Assembly: GCA_019930625.1 (NCBI GenBank)
Contig: CP082844.1
Span: 1,178,001 to 1,242,000, forward strand
Length of the DNA stretch: 64,000 bases
Direction: 5' to 3'
DNA from: Nocardia asteroides
GTDB taxonomy: Bacteria; Actinomycetota; Actinomycetes; Mycobacteriales; Mycobacteriaceae
Made by a program: the position numbers and the translations under genes. The notes beneath the pieces are model-generated. The model saw only the letters and a list, made by a program, of their open reading frames with translations, searched no databases and was not told where the DNA came from. The first letter of the stretch is position 1. Each line of letters begins with the position of its first letter. Shown here in pieces: positions 36,693 through 45,537 of the stretch.

Positions 36693-37562
36693 ATGGCTAC
36701 TGCAGCGCAATGGATCGAGGGCGCGCGACCCCGTACTTTGCCGAACGCGATCGCCCCGGTGCTCGCCGGGACGGGCGCCGCGGCGTCGGTCGACGGTGCG
36801 GTGTGGTGGAAAGCGATTCTGGCGCTGCTCGTTTCGCTGGCGCTGATCATCGGCGTGAACTACGCCAACGACTACTCCGACGGCATCCGCGGCACCGATG
36901 ACGTCCGCGTCGGCCCGTTGCGTCTGGTCGGGCAGAAACTGGCCTCGCCCGCCGCGGTGAAGAACGCCGCGGTCGTCAGTCTCGTCATCGGGGCAGCGCT
37001 CGGTCTGGTGCTGGTGTTCACCAGCGCGTGGTGGTTGCTGCTCGTCGGCGCGGCCTGCCTGGCCGGGGCCTGGTTCTACACCGGGGGCAGCAAGCCGTAC
37101 GGCTACAGCGGATTCGGCGAAGTGGCGGTGTTCGTCTTCTTCGGGCTGGTGGCGGTGCTCGGCACCCAGTTCGTGCAGGCGGGCCGGATCGACTGGGTGG
37201 GCGCGCTGCTCGCGGTCGCGGTGGGCGCGTTCTCCAGCGCCGTGCTCGTCGCGAACAACTTGCGCGACATTCCCACCGACACCGAGTCCGGGAAGGTCAC
37301 CCTCGCGGTCAAACTCGGCGACCCGCGCACCCGCACGCTGCATCTCGCGCTGCTCACGGTGCCGTTCCTGGCGACGCTCGTGCTGGTCGCGCGCACGCCG
37401 TGGGCACTGCTCGCGCTGATCGCGGCGCCGCTCGCCGTGCGGGCCAACGCGCCGGTGCGCGGCGGCAAGGGCGGCCTGGAACTGATCCCCGCCCTGCGGG
37501 ATTCCGGCCTGGCCCTGCTGGTCTGGTCGGCGGTCACCGCGCTGGCGGTCGGGCTGGGTTAG
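36693..37562 (+). CDS. menA: 1,4-dihydroxy-2-naphthoate polyprenyltransferase MenA
   Basis: MenA (289 residues, about eight or nine membrane segments) attaches the prenyl tail to dihydroxynaphthoate in the cytoplasmic membrane. The first Asp motif is [20 protein letters not shown], with VGQKLAS after it, and the second is [22 protein letters not shown] at 36693. It lies far from menB/menE in this window but completes the pathway (MenD, MenE, MenB, MenA, MenG, MenJ). It converges with the holin-like gene, the stops being 13 nt apart. Confidence 0.95.
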   Translation: MATAAQWIEGARPRTLPNAIAPVLAGTGAAASVDGAVWWKAILALLVSLALIIGVNYANDYSDGIRGTDDVRVGPLRLVGQKLASPAAVKNAAVVSLVIGAALGLVLVFTSAWWLLLVGAACLAGAWFYTGGSKPYGYSGFGEVAVFVFFGLVAVLGTQFVQAGRIDWVGALLAVAVGAFSSAVLVANNLRDIPTDTESGKVTLAVKLGDPRTRTLHLALLTVPFLATLVLVARTPWALLALIAAPLAVRANAPVRGGKGGLELIPALRDSGLALLVWSAVTALAVGLG

Positions 37563-37574
37563 CGGCGCCGAGGA

Positions 37575-37958
37575 TCAGTCTCCGTCGGGGACCAGGATGC
37601 CGAGCACCCAGTTCACGATCGAGACGATGATGCCACCGAGCACCGCGGCCCAGAAACCTTCGACGCGCAAACCGTAATCGGTGAACGCATCGGTGATCTC
37701 GGCGGTCAGCCACAACATGAGCGCGTTGACCAGAAGCAGGAACAGCCCGAGCGTCACGATCACCAACGGCAGCGACAGCAGCTTCACGATCGGCTTGACC
37801 AGCGCGTTCACCGCAGTGAATACCGCGGCCACCGCGAGGACGACGGCGATCTTGGCGCCCGTGCCGCCTTCGGGGGCGAGAATGTCGATGTTGTCCACCC
37901 AGAACGCGGCCAGCCAGATGGCCGCCGCGTTGATGATCAACCGAATCACAAGCTGCAT
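37575..37958 (-). CDS. phage holin family membrane protein
   Basis: 127 residues with four predicted membrane segments: IRLIINAAAIWLAAFWV, KIAVVLAVAAVFTAVNALV, LPLVIVTLGLFLLLVNALML and FWAAVLGGIIVSIVNWVLGI. This is the Phage_holin_4_2 family, common as a housekeeping membrane protein in actinobacteria and not evidence for a prophage. ATG at 37958. Confidence 0.88.
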   Translation of the reverse strand: MQLVIRLIINAAAIWLAAFWVDNIDILAPEGGTGAKIAVVLAVAAVFTAVNALVKPIVKLLSLPLVIVTLGLFLLLVNALMLWLTAEITDAFTDYGLRVEGFWAAVLGGIIVSIVNWVLGILVPDGD

Positions 37959-38032
37959 GGGCCAATGCTAGGCCCCGGGTGGGGACATGCGCCGTGGGAC
38001 AGCGGGAACCGGCACAGCGCATGTCCGCTCAC

Positions 38033-38614
38033 TCACGCCGCACGGTCGAGCAGGGCGTGCACTTCGGGGCGCAAGGCGTGGACCGCGTCGGCTCCCCCGA
38101 ACAGCCGCTGGGTGGTCGGGTTGGGCGCCCGCAGGATGCCGAGCAGGACGTGCCCGGATTCGATCGTCTTGTCCTTGCGGGCGAGCGCCTCGCGCAGGGC
38201 GAGTTCGAGCACCTTCTTCGCGTCTCTGGTGAACGGGATGTGCCGGTAGTCCCCGGCGCGGCCCCAGCCGAACAGCCCGCGCCGCGGCTCGGGCGCCGCA
38301 CGCTCCAGTGCGTCTTCGCCGAAATGAGCTTCCAGCGAATCCCGCACGGCGTCGAGATCGATGCCGATGGATCGCAGCGCCTCGGCGTCTTCCGCGCCGA
38401 GCGGGTCGCCCTTGCCCTGGTCCGACAGCGTGCGGATGACGCCTTCATGGGTGAGCCCCGCGTCGGCGAGCAACGCCGTGAGCTCCGGCTCGCCCTGCGC
38501 GAGCAACCCGAGCAGCACGTGCTCCACATCGATATTCGATGCGCGCAATGCGCGCGCGTCCTCCTGCGCGACCACGATCGCCGTGCGTGCCGACCTGGTG
38601 AATCGTTCGAACAT
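38033..38614 (-). CDS. stand-alone Clp N-domain protein (ClpC2-like)
   Basis: A 193-residue protein made of two Clp N-terminal repeats without ATPase modules: MFERFTRSARTAIVVAQEDA and HVLLGLLAQGEPELTALLAD in the first, IPFTRDAKKVLELALREALA and HVLLGILRAPNPTTQRLFGG in the second. In mycobacteria such proteins (ClpC2) bind the antibiotics or phosphoarginine-like ligands that target the ClpC1 N-domain and act as decoys. Its ATG shares one base with the stop of the upstream HTH gene (TGATG), so the two are translationally coupled. Confidence 0.9.
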   Translation of the reverse strand: MFERFTRSARTAIVVAQEDARALRASNIDVEHVLLGLLAQGEPELTALLADAGLTHEGVIRTLSDQGKGDPLGAEDAEALRSIGIDLDAVRDSLEAHFGEDALERAAPEPRRGLFGWGRAGDYRHIPFTRDAKKVLELALREALARKDKTIESGHVLLGILRAPNPTTQRLFGGADAVHALRPEVHALLDRAA

Positions 38615-38835
38615 CAGCGGCTCCTGTCTCTCCGGTTGTACTTCTGGTGGACCGCCTGCTTGCTGACCTCGAGCGCCTCCGCGATGGCCTGCCAGGACCA
38701 GCCCTGAGCACGGGCATTGGCCACCTGGATCGCTTCGAGACGTTCGAGCAGCCTGCGTAGCGCGAGTACCGCGCGCAGCCCGACCTTGGGATCGGGGCTG
38801 CCCGCGGCGGCCGCCAGAGTGGTTGCTTCGGTCAT
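38614..38835 (-). CDS. small HTH protein upstream of the Clp N-domain gene
   Basis: A 73-residue protein with one helix-turn-helix: ANARAQGWSWQAIAEALEVS then KQAVHQKYNRRD. ATG at 38835. Two inverted repeats of GTCAA-N6-TTGAC lie upstream, the nearer one ending 4 nt from the start codon, so self-repression is likely. The gene precedes the Clp N-domain gene and both form a two-gene operon. It would sense whatever the partner binds, but that is inference. Confidence 0.88.
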   Translation of the reverse strand: MTEATTLAAAAGSPDPKVGLRAVLALRRLLERLEAIQVANARAQGWSWQAIAEALEVSKQAVHQKYNRRDRSR

Positions 38836-38838
38836 GAC

Positions 38839-38883
38839 GTCAATTTTGATTGACGAGAGCGCACGGTGTCAACAAAAATTGAC
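38839..38883 (-). promoter_or_regulatory. twin operators GTCAA-N6-TTGAC
   Basis: GTCAATTTTGATTGAC (38839-38854) and GTCAACAAAAATTGAC (38868-38883) are two copies of the same inverted repeat, centres 29 bp apart, immediately upstream of the HTH/Clp-N operon. The AT-rich cores contrast with the GC-rich surroundings. Binding would block the promoter and the ribosome site. Confidence 0.75.
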
Positions 38884-38960
38884 GATCGGCGACGTGGCAG
38901 CGCTCGATTCCACTTTCGGCGAACATCCGGAGGCCGCGCCCCGCGCGAGGCGGGAACCGC

Positions 38961-40046
38961 TCAGTCGTCCCAGACTCCGGTCGCGAAGAACTTCTCCAAG
39001 ACGGCGGTGGGCTCCGCGAGATCCAGCCCCTGGGACGCGACCCACGCGTCATCGAAATAGGTTCCGGCATAGCGATCCCCGCCGTCGCACAGCAGAGTGA
39101 CCACACTGCCACCGCACCCTTCGGAGATCATCTCCGCGATCAGCGCGAATACGCCCCACAGGTTGGTCCCGGTCGATCCACCCACCCGGCGGCCGAGGCG
39201 CGCGCTCGCGAACCTCGCCGTCGCGATGGACGCCGCGTCGGGCACCTCGAACATGCGGTCGACCACTTGTCCGACGAACGACGGCTCCACCCGCGGACGG
39301 CCGATGCCCTCGATCCGGGAGGGCATTCCGGTCTGGTAAGCCGAGTCACCCGTTTCGTAACCGCCGTAGAAGGCGGAGTTCTCCGGATCGACCACGGCCA
39401 GCTTCGTCGCGTGCCTGCGATACCGGATATAGCGACCGATCGTGGCGCTGGTTCCGCCCGTGCCCGCGCCGACAACGATCCATTCCGGCACCGGATAAGC
39501 CTCCAATGCCATCTGCTGGAAGATCGATTCGGCGATGTTGTTGTTGCCGCGCCAGTCGGTGGCGCGCTCGGCGTGGGTGAACTGGTCCATGTAGTGACCG
39601 CCGCATTCGGCCGCCAACCGCGCCGCCTCGGTGTACATGTCCGGCGGGCGGCGCACGAAATGGCAACGACCGCCCTGCGCCTCGATCAACGCGATCTTCT
39701 GCGGCGAGGTGCTCGCCGGCATCACCGCGACGAAATCCAAGCCGAGCAGCTTCGCGAAATAGGCCTCGCTGATCGCGGTCGAACCGGAGGACGCCTCCAC
39801 CACGGTCGTTCCCTCGGTGACCCAGCCGTTGCAGATCGCGTACAGGAACAGCGAGCGGGCCAGGCGGTGCTTGAGGCTGCCGGTGATGTGGGTGGACTCG
39901 TCCTTGAGGTACAGCTGGACGTTCCACTCGACGGGCAGGGGGTAGCGCAGCAGGTGGGTATCCGCGCTGCGCTGGGCATCGGCGTCGATCAGCCGCACCG
40001 CGTTGTCGACCCAGTCGCGCGGGGCGGTGCGACCACAGGACTTCAC
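38961..40046 (-). CDS. cds1: PLP-dependent L-cysteine desulfhydrase Cds1-like
   Basis: A 361-residue fold-type II PLP enzyme close to M. tuberculosis Rv3684 (Cds1), which makes pyruvate, ammonia and H2S from cysteine. The PLP lysine lies in [20 protein letters not shown], the phosphate loop in [20 protein letters not shown] and [20 protein letters not shown]. The SGSTAIS motif and long C-terminal region ([20 protein letters not shown]) are family-typical. The GTG/ATG at 40046 overlaps the DUF4229 stop by four bases, so the two genes are coupled. Confidence 0.88.
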   Translation of the reverse strand: MKSCGRTAPRDWVDNAVRLIDADAQRSADTHLLRYPLPVEWNVQLYLKDESTHITGSLKHRLARSLFLYAICNGWVTEGTTVVEASSGSTAISEAYFAKLLGLDFVAVMPASTSPQKIALIEAQGGRCHFVRRPPDMYTEAARLAAECGGHYMDQFTHAERATDWRGNNNIAESIFQQMALEAYPVPEWIVVGAGTGGTSATIGRYIRYRRHATKLAVVDPENSAFYGGYETGDSAYQTGMPSRIEGIGRPRVEPSFVGQVVDRMFEVPDAASIATARFASARLGRRVGGSTGTNLWGVFALIAEMISEGCGGSVVTLLCDGGDRYAGTYFDDAWVASQGLDLAEPTAVLEKFFATGVWDD

Positions 40047-40411
40047 GAAGACGTCCCCGCCTCCGGCGGATCGCGTGGCTCGTCGCCGCGTAACCGCGCC
40101 CGCAGCTCGGCCTTGTCGCGGCGCCTGCGCTCGTCGACCAGGGCGATGTCCTCGTTGACCTTGGCCCGCAGCCGCTTGAACAGGGTCAGTGACAGCGGCA
40201 TCGCGATGATCAGCGCGAACAGGGCCGCGACCACCACGGGGATGTCCACCGACACCAGCCGCGCGGCCAGCATGATCACCGCGGTGAGCACTACCACGAG
40301 ACCCAGGCGGGCGACCGTGTAGAGGGCTAGATTGCGGGCCAGCCTGCGACCTGCGCCAGCAGTTTGCTGTCCGGAAGCACCTTTTCGTGGAGTTGCGTCA
40401 CGCACATCCAT
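40043..40411 (-). CDS. DUF4229 membrane protein
   Basis: 122 residues, ATG at 40411 ([13 protein letters not shown]). Two membrane segments ([39 protein letters not shown]) are followed by a charged C-terminal helix ([20 protein letters not shown]). This is the DUF4229 pattern of actinobacteria, role unknown. Its end overlaps the start of cds1 by 4 nt. It is divergent from bldC. Confidence 0.82.
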   Translation of the reverse strand: MDVRDATPRKGASGQQTAGAGRRLARNLALYTVARLGLVVVLTAVIMLAARLVSVDIPVVVAALFALIIAMPLSLTLFKRLRAKVNEDIALVDERRRRDKAELRARLRGDEPRDPPEAGTSS

Positions 40412-40588
40412 CAGCCTATGCGAAGCTGTTGCCCGCCCCCGGTGCACGCCCATAGCCGAGGGTGGGCGCACATCCGATTTGTCTATTACCTCCCCTTTAC
40501 CAACTGTAGGTGGTTCGAGTACCTAGGGGTTTCGGTGCGACGATGGCGCCATCTGATGAGGGAACTGTCGAGAACGGAGAGGTTTGCT

Positions 40589-40798
40589 ATGACTGCGATC
40601 ACCGTCGGCGGCCAGGACACCCTGCTGACTCCGGGCCAGGTTGCTGCCCTGTTCCACGTCGACCCCAAGACCGTGACGCGCTGGGCTCATGCCGGGCGCC
40701 TCGGGTCACTGCGCACACCGGGCGGACATCGCCGGTTTCGCGAATCGGAAGTACTCCAGCTGCTCAAGTCGCTGACCACGGAGGCGACGGCACGCTGA
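40589..40798 (+). CDS. bldC: developmental/stress regulator BldC
   Basis: A 69-residue MerR-type DNA-binding protein: LLTPGQVAALFHVDPKTVTR, WAHAGRLGSLRTPGGHRRFR, ending LLKSLTTEATAR. This is BldC, which in Streptomyces delays development by binding direct repeats cooperatively; it is conserved in non-sporulating actinobacteria too. ATG at 40589 with GGAGAGG upstream. The longer frame from 40364 has no support. About 177 bp of shared promoter lies between it and the DUF4229 gene. Confidence 0.95.
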   Translation: MTAITVGGQDTLLTPGQVAALFHVDPKTVTRWAHAGRLGSLRTPGGHRRFRESEVLQLLKSLTTEATAR

Positions 40799-40915
40799 TC
40801 GCAGGGCGCGCGGACTCGTCGTGCTCGGGTCCGCGCTCGCCCACAACTCATTTTCGCGTCTGCGGTGTGCAGCGGTCACGTCCGCGGCTACCCTCGTAAG
40901 CAGGAGGTGAGCGAC

Positions 40916-41122
40916 GTGACGTACCTGTTGGCACTCATCGCGGTGGTGGCGATAGCGGTGTTGTGCTGGAAGGCGTTCGGCCCCGAGCGGACTGGACCCA
41001 CTGCCCCGCAAACGCGTTCACCACAGCGCAAGCGCGTAATCGGACCCGACGACGACCCGGAGTTCCTCTGGCGACTATCTCGCCAGCACCGCGACGGCGA
41101 GTCCGGTTCCGCCGAGCGCTGA
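40916..41122 (+). CDS. small single-pass membrane protein
   Basis: 68 residues from the GTG at 40916, chosen because AGGAGG stands eight bases upstream. One membrane helix (TYLLALIAVVAIAVLCWKAF) with the charged C-terminus in the cytosol, including VIGPDDDPEFLWRLSRQ. A short family conserved in Nocardia and relatives, function unknown. It lies 117 nt after bldC. Confidence 0.75.
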   Translation: MTYLLALIAVVAIAVLCWKAFGPERTGPTAPQTRSPQRKRVIGPDDDPEFLWRLSRQHRDGESGSAER

Positions 41123-41179
41123 TCTTCGGCACGACCCGCGCGATAGCACGCGCCCAGCGGTATTCGGCGTTCGCGCGTT

Positions 41180-41389
41180 TCCTTGCTCAGTACATCAGCC
41201 GTGGCGCCGTCCGGCCGGGGGCGAGCTCGTTCCCCGCGCCGGGCGGTACGGCGATCGGCGACAACCCGGTCCGGGTGGGGCAGGTCCTTGCTCAGTACAT
41301 CAGCCGTGGCGCCGTCCGGCCGGGGGCGAGCTCGTTCCCCGCGCCGGGCGGTACGGCGATCGGCGACAACCCGGTCCGGGTGGGGCAGG
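41180..41389 (+). repeat. 105-bp unit in two tandem copies
   Basis: Copies 41180-41284 and 41285-41389 appear identical (TCCTTGCTCAGTACATCAGC through GGTCCGGGTGGGGCAGG). They fill the intergenic space between two convergent genes. The end of the second copy forms the left arm of the terminator that follows, so that arm occurs twice while its complement occurs once. Confidence 0.9.
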
Positions 41390-41415
41390 CGCGCTGCGGT
41401 GCGCCTGCCCCACCC
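41378..41415. terminator. bidirectional terminator
   Basis: GGGTGGGGCAGGCGC (41378-41392) and its exact complement at 41401-41415 form a 15-bp stem with an 8-nt loop, between the convergent membrane protein and secreted protein genes. Confidence 0.8.
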
Positions 41416-41433
41416 CGATCCGTGCGTCACCGA

Positions 41434-42042
41434 TCAGGGTTCTCCGTTGACGACCGCCATCAGCGCGTCGGTGAACGGCTGCCCACCCTGGATGGCTCCG
41501 CCCGCGACCGCGCCGACGACCAAGCCGATCGGGCCGGTGATGATGCTGAAGAAGCCCAGACCGATCAGGGCTCCGAGCAGGCCGCCGAGCAGCGCGCCCG
41601 CGACCACGCCCACGACGTTCTTGTTCAGTTCGGCGATGAGCCGGTTCATCGAGCTGATCGGCTGCATCTCGCCGATCTCCTTGGCGCCCGCCACCGGGGT
41701 GAGCGCGAGCCGCCGTCCGCTGTCGCTGATTTCGTGCGCGACCGACAGCTTGCTGCCGGAAACCTCGAAGCTCAGCGGCACTTCGGCCACCACGGCTCCG
41801 GTGTCGGAGGTCAGCTTGATCTTGGTGCCGTCGTCCACCACGGCGAAGGTGCCGTGCTCGACGGCGGTGGTGATGGCTCCCGTCTCGCGGGAAACCGTGG
41901 TGCGGTAGTCGACGCCCTCCTCGACACCGGTTGTCGCGATCTCTCGATCTGGCTCTACGGGTTGCGCGTTCGCGGCCCCCGCGGTGATGCCCAGTGCGGC
42001 AACCGCACCGAGCGTTATGGCGGCAATAGTGCCGAACTTCAT
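41434..42042 (-). CDS. secreted protein with glycine-rich C-terminus
   Basis: 202 residues from ATG 42042: signal peptide MKFGTIAAITLGAVAALGIT ending near GAANAQ, a beta-rich middle (VDYRTTVSRETGAITTAVEH, LSVAHEISDSGRRLALTPVA) and a C-terminal glycine-zipper segment ([20 protein letters not shown]). The protein is probably exported and membrane-associated. I recognise it only as a type common in Nocardia; role unknown. Confidence 0.8.
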   Translation of the reverse strand: MKFGTIAAITLGAVAALGITAGAANAQPVEPDREIATTGVEEGVDYRTTVSRETGAITTAVEHGTFAVVDDGTKIKLTSDTGAVVAEVPLSFEVSGSKLSVAHEISDSGRRLALTPVAGAKEIGEMQPISSMNRLIAELNKNVVGVVAGALLGGLLGALIGLGFFSIITGPIGLVVGAVAGGAIQGGQPFTDALMAVVNGEP

Positions 42043-42354
42043 TGTGGAATTCCTTCTCACCGAGACACCCGGCTCCGGAGGCCGGATGGCGTGTGACTGT
42101 ACAGCGCCCGTGACTTGTTTCCAGATCTGGCTGTCGGCACACGCAATCGTGATCGTTCGTTATCGGATTGTGATCACTTCGCCAACGATGAGGCCACGCA
42201 GGTGGATTCCCGGGGCGGATCACTGGTTATGGGAAGGAAAACTCGACGCGGACGTGCCGCGTAGTGTATGCATGGCGTGGTCTTCAATCCGCAAGATTCA
42301 CAACTTCGGGTCGCTAGGTGGGTTCGAAGGGTTTACAGCTCTGGAGGACGTGAC
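42043..42354. promoter_or_regulatory. divergent promoter region
   Basis: The 312-bp gap separates two divergent exported-protein genes. It contains a less GC-rich part at 42140-42190 (CAATCGTGATCGTTCGTTAT) that could hold promoters. I see no clear operator or riboswitch. Confidence 0.35.
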
Positions 42355-43002
42355 GTGTCGCGCCAACGTGTCCGTGCCGGTATCACCCTGGCCGCCTTCA
42401 TGGTCGGGACCGGGTTGGCGGCCGCCCTCGTGGTCTTCGCCGCCGTCTCGATGACCGGCCCCGCCGAGGAGCCGGCCAACGCCGCCCAGACCGCCTCGGC
42501 GCCGACTACATCGGCGCCGCCGCCCACCACCGAGGAGCCGCTGCCGACCAGCACGGAGGCGCCGCCGACCACGTCGGCGATGCGCGGCGCGTCGAACAAG
42601 AGCGCCACGAGCCTGCAGGTGAACATCGGCGACTGCGTGCACCTCGGCGGCGCGGGCGGGATCGACAAAACCGCCTGTGGCAGTGCCAACTCCACTTACA
42701 AGGTCATCGAGAAGGCGCCGGCGAACGCCGCGTGTCCCACCGACGCCGACCGCACCTACCACGAAACCCTGCACGGCGCCGCGCAGGCCGCGCTTTGCCT
42801 GGACATCGACTGGGTGGTCGGCGGGTGCATGGAACTGACCCCGGACAACCCCAAGCGACTGGACTGCGCCACACCCGCACCGGGCGCCGTCCAGGTGATC
42901 GACATCAAACAGAACACCGTCGACGTCAACGCCTGCGGCTCGGCCGACAGCGGAATCGTCTACCAGCAGCGCCATTTCGTCGTGTGCGTGGCACGGCTCT
43001 AG
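42355..43002 (+). CDS. LppU/SCO3897 family exported protein
   Basis: 215 residues from the GTG at 42355, preceded by GGAGG. An N-terminal membrane anchor (AGITLAAFMVGTGLAAALVV) is followed by a Thr/Pro-rich linker (about 55-95) and a globular domain with paired cysteines: VNIGDCVHLGGAGGIDKTAC, ACPTDADRTYHETLHGA, ALCLDIDWVVGGCMEL, and FVVCVARL. This matches the LppU/SCO3897 family seen in mycobacteria and Streptomyces. Function unknown. Confidence 0.8.
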   Translation: MSRQRVRAGITLAAFMVGTGLAAALVVFAAVSMTGPAEEPANAAQTASAPTTSAPPPTTEEPLPTSTEAPPTTSAMRGASNKSATSLQVNIGDCVHLGGAGGIDKTACGSANSTYKVIEKAPANAACPTDADRTYHETLHGAAQAALCLDIDWVVGGCMELTPDNPKRLDCATPAPGAVQVIDIKQNTVDVNACGSADSGIVYQQRHFVVCVARL

Positions 43003-43311
43003 AACGTCCGCCGCGGCCGTCGTAGCACGCTGCCGCCTCCGCAACCCGGCCACGTGCGCGGTCTTATCAATAGACATGCGAAGTCTCGTGTCCCATTGGA
43101 CAGTGGGCCCCGAAGCGTTATTGGTTCGGGCAGTTGATATTTCGTGTGTTGCCAACTCGCGCTTTGCGACCCTTGGTCACTGACCTCAGAGACCGAAGTC
43201 GGACTCGCGCAATTTCCGCCCACATTGTGAAAACGTTTTCATCCAGATTTCTGGCGCAAACGATTCAATAAACCGACTATTTCGGTGAGTAGCGCTTCGG
43301 GCATGCACCCA
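43003..43311. other. 309-bp convergent intergenic region with a LacI-type palindrome
   Basis: No gene is seen. The perfect 14-bp palindrome TGAAAACGTTTTCA at 43228-43241 has the form of LacI-family operators, but neither flanking gene starts here; both end here. The region is AT-richer than the window average. Confidence 0.6.
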
Positions 43312-44409
43312 TCAGACTGCGTCGTCGAGTGGCAGACCCATGAGCACCGCATCCCACAGCTCGCCCCCGCGGCGTCGGTAATGCCCTCGCAACACGCCTT
43401 CGACTTCGAAACCGGCCCGGTCGTACAGCGCCATCGCGGGCTGATTGTGTGGCCATACCTGCAGAGTCACCTTGTGAGCACCCTGGTCCCGGGACCAACC
43501 GATGACTCGGTCGAGCAGCGCCGTTCCGATTCCACATCCTCGTCGACCCGTCGCGACCATCATGGCGAAAACTGTGACGCCAGGCGTGGTGAAGTAAACC
43601 GTCGCCGTGCCCGCGAGGCTTCCGTCGATCTCCGCCACGAAGACACCGCAGCCATCATCGCCGAGATTCGATCGCACGTGGCGGGCAGCGTCTTCCGTAT
43701 CGAACGGCGCCTCGGCACCGATCCATTTGCCCTCCGCCGCGACCGCGACGCGCAATTGGACGATCCCGTCGACGTCCGCCGGTATCGCAGCACGGACGAT
43801 CGGCGCGCCACACAGCGATCGCGGACTCTTCGATCCGGTCGGCGCCAGCCGCGCGTACATGTACATGTCGCGACGGCTTTCGCCGACTTGCTGCCACCCA
43901 CGCAGGAGCCCTTCGCGCCGGAAGCCCGCCCGCTCGTCGGTCCGGACGGACGCCGTGTTCCACGGTTCCACGTAGAGCTGCAACCGGGGAGCGCAGAGCT
44001 GCTCGAACGACCAGGCGGTAACTGTCCGCAGTGCGTGCGCGGCAATGCCCTGTCCCCGAGCGGACCTCACCAACCAGTAGCCGATCGACGCTCGGCCCTC
44101 CCGGAGATCTCTCACCCACACTCCGATACTGCCGAGCGGCTTACCGTCCACAGCTCGCTCGATCACGAAGGGGTACCCGCTCCCGCTCGAGACCCGCTCC
44201 CACTGACGCTCGATGAACCTCGTCGCCTCCTCGGCGGAGTAAACCGACGGCACGCTGGTGATCAACGGGATCAGATCGTCGTCGGCCGCTTCCCGCACCA
44301 ACTCGGAATCCGCAGAAGACATCGACCACCGTCGGAGCACCAACTCCCCTGCCGCCGCGGTCAATTCCGGCACTCGACGTTCCCCGGCCGTACCCCAGTT
44401 CTCCCGCAT
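43312..44409 (-). CDS. tandem GNAT acetyltransferase (two domains)
   Basis: 365 residues from ATG 44409. Domain 1 (about 15-185) is RimJ/RimL-like: VPELTAAAGELVLRRWSMS, GSIGVWVRDLREGRASIGYW, VRSARGQGIAAHALRTVTAW (acetyl-CoA loop), VEPWNTASVRTDERAGFRRE. Domain 2 (about 190-365) is a classic GNAT: IVRAAIPADVDGIVQLRVAV, FAMMVATGRRGCGIGTALLD (acetyl-CoA loop), VWPHNQPAMALYDRAGFEVE. Both loops look intact, so both could be active. The start is uncertain, as no strong ribosome site is visible. Substrates unknown. Confidence 0.85.
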   Translation of the reverse strand: MRENWGTAGERRVPELTAAAGELVLRRWSMSSADSELVREAADDDLIPLITSVPSVYSAEEATRFIERQWERVSSGSGYPFVIERAVDGKPLGSIGVWVRDLREGRASIGYWLVRSARGQGIAAHALRTVTAWSFEQLCAPRLQLYVEPWNTASVRTDERAGFRREGLLRGWQQVGESRRDMYMYARLAPTGSKSPRSLCGAPIVRAAIPADVDGIVQLRVAVAAEGKWIGAEAPFDTEDAARHVRSNLGDDGCGVFVAEIDGSLAGTATVYFTTPGVTVFAMMVATGRRGCGIGTALLDRVIGWSRDQGAHKVTLQVWPHNQPAMALYDRAGFEVEGVLRGHYRRRGGELWDAVLMGLPLDDAV

Positions 44410-44470
44410 CACACGATGATCACCGAGCGGGATCACGACCGCCAATGGTTTCGGCCGCGATGCCGACCCG

Positions 44471-45124
44471 TCAGTATTCGAGTTCGGTCCACGGGATGCT
44501 GATCGGGAACGGGAAATCGAACTCGATGCCATCCGGGTTCTGGTGGGACCACTCGGCGGCGAGGATGTAGTTGGCGGTGCGGAGCGGGTGGACCCCGTCC
44601 GGGAGCTGAGCGTGGCCGATATCGAGGCCGTAAGCGCGAACGGTGGCGATGACGCTGCTCTCACGGGCCAGTGTCACCTCCCAATACCACGGGATCCCGG
44701 CGCCGGCGTAGCGTCCCTTCTTGGCTTCTACGTCGGTCTGCGTGTTGCCGGGCGACAAGACTTCGCCGACCAGGATGACGTCGCTGCCGCGCACGTCCTG
44801 ATAGGGGGCTCCGAGACAACGGTGGACCAGGAAATCCGGTGTCAGGAAGTCGGACTTGCCCGTGCGACCCAAAAAGACGTTCGTCTCGGTGGTGACACGC
44901 CAGCACTGTTCGGGATTCTCCGACATGATTTTTCGTGCACAGCGTTCCAGCGTGGCCCAGAGCCGGTTGGAGAAAGTCTGATGCTCGGCCGGGCCGCGGC
45001 GCAACCAGACCACATGACCGTCCCACAACTCGATCTGCTGCGCGATCTCCTCGGGGAGTCGCTCCAATTCCTCCCACGTCATCGACTCTGGAAGGTCCGG
45101 CCGCTCGATGTGTGGCACCGACAT
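44471..45124 (-). CDS. Uma2 family endonuclease-fold protein
   Basis: 217 residues of the Uma2/DUF820 family with a PD-(D/E)xK nuclease fold: MTWEELERLPEEIAQQIELW at the start, the site TPDFLVHRCLG followed by DVILVGEVLSPGNTQTDVEA and KKGRYAGAGIPWYWEV. The Asp, Glu and Lys of the active site are present. Role unknown; such genes are highly expanded in actinobacteria. It lies just outside the left edge of the integrated island, 41 nt from the displaced ccsA end. Confidence 0.88.
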   Translation of the reverse strand: MSVPHIERPDLPESMTWEELERLPEEIAQQIELWDGHVVWLRRGPAEHQTFSNRLWATLERCARKIMSENPEQCWRVTTETNVFLGRTGKSDFLTPDFLVHRCLGAPYQDVRGSDVILVGEVLSPGNTQTDVEAKKGRYAGAGIPWYWEVTLARESSVIATVRAYGLDIGHAQLPDGVHPLRTANYILAAEWSHQNPDGIEFDFPFPISIPWTELEY

Positions 45125-45164
45125 GCCGCAATGGTAATGCCAGGTGCGAGGAGTACCGCCGGCC

Positions 45165-45220
45165 TCAGTTCAGTCCGGCGTACGAGTGCAGCCCGCTGAT
45201 CACCATGTTGATGATGAACA
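45165..45220 (-). other. left attachment-site copy (displaced 3' end of ccsA)
   Basis: On the minus strand these 56 bp read FIINMVISGLHSYAGLN and a stop, exactly the C-terminus of ccsA at 51460-51515. The two DNA copies differ at six of 56 positions, all synonymous. No ccsA body adjoins this copy. It is best explained as the host's original gene end displaced when the island integrated. Confidence 0.85.
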
Positions 45221-45537
45221 CCCTTCTCGGCGTTTGCTGGCGCTGGCGAGTACTGGTCGCAACACAAACAGGCTGGTAGATACGATGCTGGCGTTGGTGT
45301 CAGTCGGCGCTGATGGACTGCGCTGCGTACCCGGTGCGTACTCGCATCTCCTCCATGGAGTGAAGAGGCCGTGTCCCGTGCCAGAGGCGGCAGGCTGCCC
45401 GCGACACGCCACCGCCAATCACACGAAATCCGACTCGGTGCGATTACGCTCATCGTGCTACTCGACTCGACAGCGAGCGTAATCGCGCCGACATTGCAAG
45501 GTCAGCATTTCAGCAGCTCAGAGGCTCCGAGAGCCCT
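45221..45537. other. island left end, non-coding
   Basis: I see no gene in these 317 bp. Sequence after the ccsA copy diverges at once from ccsA (CCCTTCTCGGCGTTTGCTGG). Small frames here have no ribosome site or family. Confidence 0.5.

Noticed and set aside
37575-37958. Holin-family protein as prophage evidence
   Set aside because: This family is a common chromosomal membrane protein in actinobacteria and no phage genes are nearby.
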